From Amanita rubescens (taxonomy: Eukaryota; Basidiomycota; Agaricomycetes; Agaricales; Amanitaceae), in the NCBI GenBank assembly GCA_015039365.1, contig WION01000080.1, positions 62,001 through 126,000 of the forward strand: a DNA stretch of 64,000 nucleotides, read 5' to 3'. The position numbers and the translations under genes were made by a program. The notes under the pieces were generated by a model, which was given only the letters and a program-made list of their open reading frames with translations, searched no databases and was not told the DNA's origin. This document shows, in pieces, positions 54,991 through 64,000 of this stretch (its first letter is position 1; each line of letters begins with the position of its first letter).

Positions 54991-57827
54991 ATGCCTGAGA
55001 CTCGGGCATCAAACAAAAGCAAGCATCCAGGAAAATGTCTTCTAGCAGCTGGAAGCGACCTGAGTGAGGCTAACGAAAAGCAGAAAAGGAAGAGACGCAC
55101 GAAGGAGGAAATGCTCATTTTGCGTGAAGAGCAAGCGAGAGTAGCAGAGAAAAAGGCTGCCGAAAATGCTGCACACGAAAAAGAGCGCCAAGAGCTTCTC
55201 AAAAAAATTGCAGAGCTAGAAATGAAACAGGCGGCGGCCGACAATCACAATAAGGGACTTCGTCACAAAGTTGATGGTAATTGGCATTCAATTCATAAAA
55301 TCATCGTTCTATTAAACATTGAGTAGTAGCCAGGTTATCCGATAGCGAATCCCAGCCAAAGAAGAAAGCAAAAGTGCATGGGAACAAGAAGCCAGCTATG
55401 ACTAAGCCAGCCCCAAGACCTAAGACAAAGAAGAGTAGCGAACATTAGTATTTCAATCATAAGGCATTAAAATTTCCACTGACTTGGAAAAGCCAATGAG
55501 GATGAAGGTGAGGCTTATGAGCCGAAGACTCCTGCACCTGGGAGGAAATACGGAAAGAAGAAACCTTATGTAGAATGTTAGTATCGAAAGATAAAAGATA
55601 GATTCCCTCACTGACTAAGGTAAAAGTGGACGAAGACGAAAGCGCCCTGGGGCCGAAGACGCCCATGCCTCGTGAAAAATGTATGTGAACCCCTTCTCCT
55701 TAAAGTAACTCAAATAGCATTGCAAGCTACAGTTGGGAACACCACCAGAGATGACGCGGAGGATCTTAACTTCACAACGCCAGTACTGTGAAAGAAATTC
55801 CAAGTAAATACTGAAGTAGCTCGCTCTAGCGTGCCAGGTGAGAAGGTCGTGCATGCCCCCAAAGACATACATACACTCAATGCTACTCGTCGCACATGCA
55901 ATTTGGGCCGCAGATGGCAGTGAGGGTGAAGTCATCCCGGACAGTCAGATGGATGAACCAGATAGTCGCTCCCATCAATTGCAGGGAAAGCAGAAGATGT
56001 CGACTCAGCAGGAGATAGAAGCTATGAAGACGAACATGCAGAACGTGGTGGGGGTGAGTTCAACAAAAGACACAAGGCGGTATCTCACACTAGGTGCTCA
56101 CCAGCAACATGGTGATGGGAATTCCCATGTGGAGTCAGTCTTGTTCACACACGTTCTGCCAAAAATGTTGCTGACTCCCGATGAAACAACACTGTTCTTC
56201 TACTCTTTTAGGACCAAATCCGATACTGTGAAAGAAAATCATGAATGCCTCAACAAATGGCTCATGGATTATGTTCGTACTCCCCAGGATAACGCAGAGG
56301 TCGAGAGATGGCCAGCGGGCAGCAAGCGCGTTCCATCCAGCCGCGGCGGCAATTCAAAAACGACGACTACTGCAGTCGGCTCTTCACACACTGTCGCAAC
56401 TCTGGACATAATTGAAATTGATGACGACTCAGATGATGTTCCTGAATTTGAGGAAGACCAGACAGTCGAGAGGGATGCAGCCCATAGCAGCCCGCTTAAA
56501 AATGGCAAACGGCTGACTAGTAAAGTGAGTCCATCTTCTAATTCATGTTTTTCTCAGTGTATTCACCTATGAAAGTCCATGGTGAAAGTTGTACTGCCAT
56601 CAAAGAAGGCATCGGCCCAGAAGCGCGTAATCGTCAAAGAGGAACCTCTAGATGATGCTGAAAGGCTCATCGCTCCCGCCACAAAGCCAAAGCCAAAGCC
56701 AAAATCCCAGGTCACAGTGAAATCGGAGCCGGACATCATGAGCGAAGACAGGGGCAGTGCGGCAGCTAGTAGCGAAGATGAAGGCTCGGAAATCGTCAAG
56801 AAGAAGAGGCAGGAACGACCCATGAATGACTCTTGCCTCCCTCCTGCACTTGCTGCAAGCAGAAGGCTTTGGCGGCCTATCGTCTTACCAATGCTCATCA
56901 ACTATGTTGGAAGTTTCCATAATCCTTGGACGATTAGCGATGATAAGATCATTGCCTACCTTCAGCCCATTCTCAACCACTTTCTTCCGAGAGCAGACCG
57001 CTACACGGTTCAGGCTTCTGACAGCTTGTTAGGCCTTGTGCGTGCTTTTTTGTTATTATATCAGCGTTCACCAATATTCTTTTCAGGTTACGCAACGTTT
57101 GAATGAATGGCGATCGGTATTCAGCTCCACCGCCATTGCAGTTCTTGACTCCTTCTTTGGATCGGTTGAGCAGACTCCGCTGGCAGCTCGTCAACAATTT
57201 GCAAACGATATGTTGAAGAACAAGGCCTTCCTTTATGCGGAGCCAAGGAAAAAGCTAGCTAATGGAGAAGTGTGTTACTGGCTCTCTGATTGTCGAGTTA
57301 CTGACCTGAATTATTGTAGGTCCGGCCTGCAGGCATTTTTCGTGGTTCTCTAGTCCTCCAGACATTTGTTGCTCATTTAAAAGCTGTTTTGGGTGCTGAG
57401 TCAGATATTGCAGGACTTGAACACCCTCAGCGAGGGGCAGGTGCATTAGCGCTAGCCGTCATTGCGGTAAGTATAGAATTCCACGATAGGCTTCAACTAA
57501 TGAGCGTATTAGGCTGAACGGGCACTCAAGCTATGGCAGAAAGGTTATCTACAAATCACGAGAGAAGGCAGCCAAATCATCGCATGGCTTAATCCATCCA
57601 CCGGCAAGTTGTCGAAAAAGGCCCATGCTTTCAGTGGTAGCAAATGGAGTGAGCGAACGGCTAAGTATGTTGGCCTGATTCTGGAGCTCAGCGACGAGCG
57701 GTTCGGGCGCATCGTGGCCGAGTCGGTTGAAATGATAGTAACAAATCACTCAGCTGAGGAGGATACGGATGACATGCAAGCCCGAGGCAGCAGCAATGAT
57801 GATTTCGACCTTGAACTTGACGATTAA
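54991..57827 (+). CDS. Divergent companion gene of the Plavaka locus, unknown function
   Basis: Multi-exon gene from ATG 54991 (MPETRASNKSKHPGKCLLAA). The N-terminus is a highly charged coiled coil (KQKRKRRTKEEMLILREEQA to about residue 90), followed by small exons with Lys/Pro-rich segments. The middle has acidic and SUMO-like KEEP/KSEPD motifs (about 56635-56745). The C-terminal globular part has RRLWRPIVLPMLINYVGSF (about 56860), FVAHLKAVLGAESDIAGLEH (about 57370), AERALKLWQKGY and WSERTAKYVGLILELSDERF (about 57650), ending at TAA 57825-57827. The end resembles the family I know as DUF6532 in agaricomycetes, but I am not certain. No premature stop was seen. Spacing suggests it travels with Plavaka. 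Confidence 0.65.
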
Positions 57828-58450
57828 GCTTTCACTATTTTCCGTTGTTATTACTAGTACTGAGTTTTCTCGTTCTCCAGCTTCATGCTACGTGCATCTC
57901 TCAAGCTGATACCATTTGCAGTGAATATCTTTATTTATGCCACTCCAATTCTCGTCATATGACTACTATACCATCCTGAATACCCAGTCGTATTGATATC
58001 ATGTTGAGCTAGTAGTACTAAGTAGTACATCCAATGCTAGTATCTATTATTGAGCTTTTGTGCCTTTGTTGGATTAGAGTGACTTAGATCACTTGGTTGG
58101 CTTAGAGCGACTTAAATTGCTTGGTTGGCTTACCTTCCTTACCTGCCTTGTATTCCTTATACCGGCTTAATTTTACCACAAAAATGTGCATGTGACCCGA
58201 AAAATAAGGCACTTAAAGCCAGTTAAGTCAATATAAGTCAAAACTAAGTCAGGGACCTGCCTTAAAGTGACTTAGGCATCTTATATTTCAAGTAACCTAA
58301 GACACACATCGTGTGTCTTAAATCTGTCTTAATGTACTTAAATCTACTTGTACAAGTAGTTTAAGTCCGATATAAGTCATTTAAGTCGGACCTGAAATTC
58401 CTGATGCACCTAGTTGCTCTTCAGGATCTGAGTCTTCATCCAGCTTCTCA
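57828..58450. repeat. Noncoding, AAGTC-rich repeat DNA
   Basis: Downstream of the companion gene. Between 58080 and 58390 are many GACTTA/TAAGTC motifs, including inverted pairs (GTGACTTAGATCAC, ACTTGTACAAGT). This is similar in style to 44051-44400 and is a likely terminal region of an unidentified element. Confidence 0.5.
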
Positions 58451-58950
58451 ATCACTTCAATCTCGTCCTCTTCGGAATCAGCATCACTGTCACACAATGA
58501 TTTCTTTTGGAGCGTGTGTCCATCATGCGATGACAGAGTCTGTGACGATCGCTTTTGGGCAGTGGGTGCACACCATGTGATTTTGTTGTTGTTTTCTTTT
58601 TGGAGTGCTTTTTTGCATTGCGGGGTAAATCAGAATCATCATCGTCAGGGTTGGGGGAGTCTGCATGGCCATCCAAGTTGTCTTCATGGTGTGCCATACC
58701 CCCATCTTCATTTTGTTCATCGGAGTATGACTGATTTTCTGATTCAATAGTCTTTCATACTAGGCGTAGTTTACTACTGTGTCTGCCTTATCAGCAGAGC
58801 CATTGTCCTCATTTGTAGCATAAGAGGAAATCCTGTGCTTGCATCGTTCAGTGAGAATAAGGGATGGATCAACTTCATTGCATGCCATGACAGCACCAAG
58901 TGCAGAGGGAGAGTCGACATGGCATGGAGTGAACAATATATTTTTTATCT
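58451..58950 (-). pseudogene. C-terminal gene fragment, unknown
   Basis: The minus-strand frame AVMACNEVDPSLILTERCKHRISSY (about 58840-58900) is followed, possibly after a short intron, by an acidic then basic tail (HADSPNPDDDDSDLPRNAKKHS). It looks like the end of a gene whose 5' part has been cut off near 58945. Family not recognised. Confidence 0.3.
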
Positions 58951-59640
58951 ACATACATGACTTGGCACTGACGAAGTTATCTTATCTAATCTAAGATAAC
59001 AAGGAGATCTTATCTTATCTGCTTACTAAGCAGATCAGGATATATATATAGATAGAACCTTGTAGAAGGTTCTAGTACGCTTGCGTCATCCTTACTGCGG
59101 ATGGCGCCATATGACACCATACAGTAACCCTCAAAACCGTTCCAATGTTTGGCTGTCTTGAAAAGATTGACCAACCACACAATGGGAAACCTTTATAAAA
59201 TTAGTAGAAATTAGTAGATGATAGAGTAGCATCTAAGCTTGAATTTGAGCATATACTGATGTCAATTGAGTCAGTGGTCCATGAGATATAAAATGTTTTG
59301 TGAGGCAATGTCATTGGAACGGTTTTGTGGCCGACATGGTGGGATGACAAAACCGGTATCTAGCAATTATATGACAGTGGTGAAAGTCATGCTACAATGT
59401 TTAATAACTTTAATATGTCTCAGATAAGTGCTTAAAAGCTGCGCATGACATCAGCGCAGCTCCATATTTCCATATATGAGTATGACATATGTAGTTACAT
59501 ATATTTACTTATGTTGTTACCTATTAGGACACAGACAGTATATAAACCTGCCATGTACCGTAGAATAGGAACAAGCTCTCTTAACCTCCTACCACCATCT
59601 TCTCAGCTGAGTGGTCTGCTACAGAACACATCGGGTAAGC
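58951..59640. other. Noncoding DNA with LTR-like promoter features
   Basis: No gene seen. Two stretches have TATA-like boxes followed by GC-richer starts (TATATATATAGATAG near 59041; AGTATATAAACCTG near 59538). The second resembles an LTR R/U5 region, but I could not define ends or a duplication. Confidence 0.35.
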
Positions 59641-60278
59641 TATTGCTTTAACTCCTCGACACTGCACTACTGGGCGTTTCCCTTTCATCAGGTACTGCAC
59701 AGTTGTGACCACAGGTGCCAGCACCCATAACATGCTGCCCTAATCCCAATTGCAGCATACCCACCCATACAGGTATGGGTTTCTGCAGGTGTGGGTAAGG
59801 GGTATATGCGGGTACTGAGATTGTGACCCTGACCCATACCCGACATACCCGTATGGCCTTACCCAATGGGTATGCCATACCCGTGTTGAACACTAGAAAG
59901 TGGTATGATTCACTGTACGAAGGATCATGCATGATGATTGCATGATCATGGGCTGTGTGAAATGTCACAGAATGCATTGGCAATGCATGATCATGCATGA
60001 TAATGCATGATAATGTGTTGCCATGCATTAGGTCCATGATCATGCATGATCATGACCTTTTGTCCATCTTCACAGAGTAAAGGAAGGGGATGGCGAACAG
60101 ATTATCACACCACACTCAGTGGTGAAGTTCATTAGCAATTCAGACTGTTATCATGATGCTCATCATTTTCATGAGTCTTGGGAGATCACCATAGATAGGT
60201 CTTAACAAAAAGAAACTACTCTGTGAAAACAAATTGTCCATCTTTTGTGGCAACAATTAAATGGCAGATAGTAGTTAT
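59641..60278. repeat. Palindromic low-complexity region
   Basis: From about 59757 to 59885 are CCCATAC/GTATGGG inverted motifs. From about 59925 to 60055 are many overlapping ATGCATGATCATGCAT palindromes. The last 200 bp are the 3' flank of chitin synthase. No gene seen. Confidence 0.7.
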
Positions 60279-63200
60279 TCACTCTCCAGCAAACAGACGA
60301 ACAATCATGTACGTTGTTGACCCAATAAAACGAACCACTGAAATTCAAGTTTTCAAGATTAACGCAAAGCAAGATATGATAGTACTCACGCGCAAGGCCC
60401 GCAACGGAATACAATATGAAAGCCATGTAACCATCCAATGCTTTGCTCGAACCGGTCGCAGTCCCCGTTGTGCTACAAACAAGGTTGGTACGGGATGGAG
60501 AAAGTATATCTCGCTTACAGGATGCCTGCCGCCAGAAGCGCCTACAACAGATTGAGCCCCAATACCCTGCTGGGAAATTCAGCATACTCACATTAGACAA
60601 CGTCCAGGCCAAAAGGACCTTTATTGATGATGGTTGTCAGCAATGCTTTGCAGCATTTCATGTCAGTGACTCACACTAAAGACGACATGTTAGATCACGT
60701 ACAAGTCTACCTAATTTTGTATCACGTACTTTGTTCTGAATGTCCGGTAATAATCCTCTTGTTGTGTACCTGGATCAGGTTTTGACTCTTGCTTTGGAGG
60801 TTTCGTTTTCAATACTTCTAGCGCATCCTCATATGCTGTATTGATATCGTTTTGCTCAGTTGGAACAAGTACTTCGGCTTCATTTCCTCCCGTCTTGACG
60901 ACACCAAGGTCAGTATTGACCTTGTTGTCCCCCTTTGTTCCCCATGAAACGTCGTGAACATTGGCAAACTATTCGGCATAGATCAATTGGCGGATGATGG
61001 AAGACACAAATGCTTACGGCATAAACATTTAAGACATTGATATACGACGGTGCTATGAGAAGATATTGAATAAAAGAAGTAAACATGTGCCATGGTTCAA
61101 ACTAAACAGAATGTTAGTAAAGCCAAGGCGCACCAGCCAGATGACAAAGAACCACGCACATGTAACAAGGACGCGAGGACGTACAGCCCCAGAGTAGCGA
61201 CGAGAGATATGATGATGTTTCGGAAGAGAGTGTTCGAGAAAAATGTGCCCAAGGTTAATCCATTATTCGACACCGCAATGTTCTGAATTCCTTTCACAGC
61301 AAGAAACAAGGCCGCAAACTATAAAAATGAATGATCAAACCCGAAAAATGATAAAGGGACGCACGACATACAGTCATGTATATCGTAATCAATGCAAAAC
61401 CGATAAAGGCAAAAGTGTAACCCCAATTACTGCCTTGAGGCCTATTGCCAAGCGATAGCAGGAAGCTCATGATGAGGAGCCCAACATAAACGTATTCCAA
61501 AATGATATTGAAGATGCGGATGTTCAGATAGCTTTCCAATGCGGTCGCGAGAATTACAAAAGCGATCAAATAATTTGCCTATTGAGCACGAAAATCATCA
61601 ATATCCGGGGATAGGGACATAGCATAAACGCACCATAGAAAACCAAGAAAAAACGAGGTTGAATAATTGATACAGCATCTCTATGTGTATCCAGAATTTG
61701 CGTATAAAAGAATGTGCGGAGCGATATATGTAGTGGAAGTGGACCACACTGTGTACTGCGGCAAAGAATGAGCCATTAAGCCAGCGACGCCGTTGGGATA
61801 TAAGTTCGGGGACTTGGTCGGGCACATCTGTAACCGCATAAGCAGACTTGACGTAGTGCAGTATCCATGAACCGCCACGTTTAGAGACAAGTTCCCAGCA
61901 AAGAATCTACACGATATGAGCACCGAAAAAGTTATTCTTTGCATATTTGCATACACGGTCCTCCGCAAGATACATGTTTGCCGTGAATATATCTGCACCC
62001 GCACCATGCTACCCGGCCAGTTAGAGAACGACATAAATCCCATACACCATCAATCTTACCATTTTCTCGCCTAGGAAATATTTCTGTAGTGGCCCTATGC
62101 CGTTCTTATCGTTTTGCAAAGCAATGTACCGGTATGCACTGAAGGCACCGGGGAGCACAGTGATATAACCGAACACCGACTCTCTTCAGGCAGAAACTGA
62201 GTAAAGACATCAGAGAAGAAATTGGGACACGTACAACGGCTTATCCAAGATATTCGACATCTTGTACTCGAAATTCTGCGCTGCCACTGTATATATCAAC
62301 TATTAGCCATGCTTATCAAGCGACGGCAACGGAGTCATACCTAAGGGGTTCAACAGATTTTGACCGTACTTGCCCTTGAGTGCAACAATCTCTCCACATG
62401 CGCCACCAACATTGGAGTTGATATCAAAAGCTTTCCAGAGATGGTAAATAGAGGTCGGACCCGGCATCGTCCCTACGTCGAGCAATACACAGACATTTGG
62501 TTGTAGTATTGGACCAAACGCGTTGAAAAACCATCTATGTGAGTGTCAGCCATGCCATTTCCTTCTCAAACGTACGCTTGACCTGTGCGAGTTTATCTTC
62601 TTCTGATTCTTCTCTTTCAGGCAGAAGATGATTTGAACAGGAACGATCCCCTTCTCCGGCCCCTCAATCTTCATAGAAGGAGTGATAGATACTGTCCCGG
62701 TGTTAACAGCTTCTGCAAGAACTTAAAAGGATACTATACTTTGCGCGGTATATTCAAAGATATGGGCCGTGACAGGCTTGTTGTCTACCAAGTTCTGCAT
62801 TCATTAACATCAACCGGCGCCGCAACAGCACGAGAGTCACGCTCTCACCTTGGCAACATTCTCCTGGTACGCTCCCATTGTTGCAATAACACTCAATGAC
62901 CTACTGTTGATCTTTTTCCTCCCATCGCTCACAATGCACACAACAACCTTCTTCCAGCCTTCTTTCCCCCATGTCTTACTCCTCTCTCGCTTGCACAGAT
63001 GCGCAATGTTCTTCATCACTCCATGCATAGAACGGCAGAACAACTCTTCGTCTTCATTGTACATCGTCATCACGATAAATAACTCGGTCCGACGAGGGGG
63101 ATCATAGTGCATCTGGCGCAACGTGAACCCAGAATCCTTGAATTCATTCGGATCGCATGTCGCTGCGGAGTAGCGCATGTGACTGAACTCGCGATCTGTA

Positions 63201-64000
63201 CGGTTCGCACACATATCCAATAATTTCGTTGGAACCGGATTATCCAACACGAAGTTTCCATGGAACAGCCTATTGAAAATCGTAAACCCAGGTTATATAG
63301 ATGAGGATGTAGGCTTACTCTACACGTTTTAACGTTTTGTACCGCCTAGGAACGCGTTGAGGTATCCTTCCATATCGAATATGAGTCCCCTGATTTCCCT
63401 CTTCGTCTTCCTGCATTGGATTTGTACTTGATCCATTATCCTCATATGTACCAGGCATAGGTACAGACATTGGCGCTAAAAGAGAGGTGGGTCTCCCGGC
63501 AAACCTCGTGCCTTCGTCACGCCTCAGCAAGGGTATGTCGCCTGTATCTTGAAAGTCGTGTTCGGTATCATCATGGACCTCATAACCCCCGCCTTGACCC
63601 AGATTACGGTTGTAGATGGAAGCTCTTGGTTCAGCATCGAGAGGTGGAGGTGGACCAGGGAGTGGTGCGCGCGTCTGAGGAGGCGGATAAATAGGGGAGG
63701 TAGAGTGCAGAATACTTGGTAGCGGGGGAGGAGGAGGAGGAGAACGCCTAAGGATCACCGCATTATAAGGATCATTTACCTGATGCAGCGGTGGAGGAGG
63801 CGGAGGCTGAGGTGGAGGAGATGAATACGGATTTGGGTGCGTGTCCAGACTTGGGGCAGCGCCGTACGGATTGTCAAATGGATCGGGCAAGGAAGGTTGC
63901 CCCAAATCGTAGTGATCAAATGGGCCAGGATATTGACTATAACCGTCATTGTAATGGCCCCGCTGGGCTTCATCAGCCTACAGTTACAGTGTTATCAGAC
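60279..64000 (-). CDS. Chitin synthase, division 1 (5' end outside window)
   Basis: Membrane glycosyltransferase that makes cell-wall chitin from UDP-GlcNAc. Minus strand, stop TGA 60279-60281 after a final exon ending [12 protein letters not shown]. The N-terminal exon (about 63310-63978) is Pro-rich and cytosolic, ending [13 protein letters not shown]. It is followed by [16 protein letters not shown] and the catalytic domain: [35 protein letters not shown] (about 62925), [20 protein letters not shown] (about 62470), [26 protein letters not shown] with an intron right after (about 61955-61970), and the hallmark QRRRW at 61781-61795. C-terminal membrane segments include [15 protein letters not shown] and [19 protein letters not shown] helices. 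At least nine short introns. Exon 1 lies beyond the window (acceptor AG near 63978). No stops seen in the exons: a working host gene. Confidence 0.93.

Noticed and set aside
59397..59636. A solo LTR with a TATA box
   Set aside because: Candidate ends do not have matching 5-bp flanks, and no inverted TG...CA termini could be settled.
1..64000. tRNA and rRNA genes
   Set aside because: I looked for T-loop (GGTTCGA) and cloverleaf-like segments and found none convincing. A covariance-model scan would be needed to exclude them.

Overview
The window looks like a transposon-dense, heterochromatin-like stretch of a basidiomycete genome, most likely an agaricomycete. The evidence is a fungal chitin synthase with short spliceosomal introns, together with KDZ and Plavaka transposases, a Plavaka-linked TET/JBP-type dioxygenase, agaricomycete-style hAT genes, a Helitron, a chromodomain Ty3/gypsy element and a Ty1/copia element. 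The only clear host gene is the chitin synthase at the right edge (60279 to beyond 64000, minus strand).

Layout. 1-5877: Ty3/gypsy chromovirus-type element (gag, a canonical -1 frameshift signal, pol, 3' LTR) inserted inside the coding region of a Helitron. 5878-9830: the rest of that Helitron (Rep/HUH plus Pif1 helicase) and a 56-bp hairpin minisatellite. 9830-11130: old noncoding repeat DNA. 11130-26156: a hAT transposase gene (minus strand, 25969 to 11436) carrying two younger insertions, each with an exact 8-bp target-site duplication: a 2.4-kb noncoding element (12204-14606) and an 8.8-kb three-gene KDZ element (15733-24516). 26157-38885: one Ty1/copia element broken in two, its halves lying in opposite orientations and separated by inverted copies of the same 2.4-kb element. 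The target duplications on the two distant halves match, so an inversion is recorded here, unless the assembly is wrong. 38886-44050: remnants of a related element, a second hAT gene carrying a 2.0-kb element and a solo LTR, and an orphan ORF. 44050-48300: poorly understood sequence and an 805-bp hAT-type MITE. 48298-57827: a Plavaka locus with a TET/JBP-like gene, a histone H2A-derived ORF, the Plavaka transposase (interrupted by a 412-bp MITE) and a divergent companion gene. 57828-60278: repeats and palindromic DNA. 60279-64000: chitin synthase.

Common themes. (1) All ten premature in-frame stops I located in otherwise continuous transposon ORFs are TGA, and the 2.4-kb elements contain almost no CG dinucleotide, as expected if methylated CpGs in these repeats decay by deamination. 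(2) Several nonautonomous elements share hAT-like ends and 8-bp duplications, but each family carries a different short palindromic subterminal array. (3) The KDZ and Plavaka transposons both carry extra genes, including one predicted nucleic-acid-modifying enzyme.

Limits: all family calls come from reading the sequence and from memory of protein families. No database search or alignment program was run. Exon boundaries are approximate unless a splice site is named.
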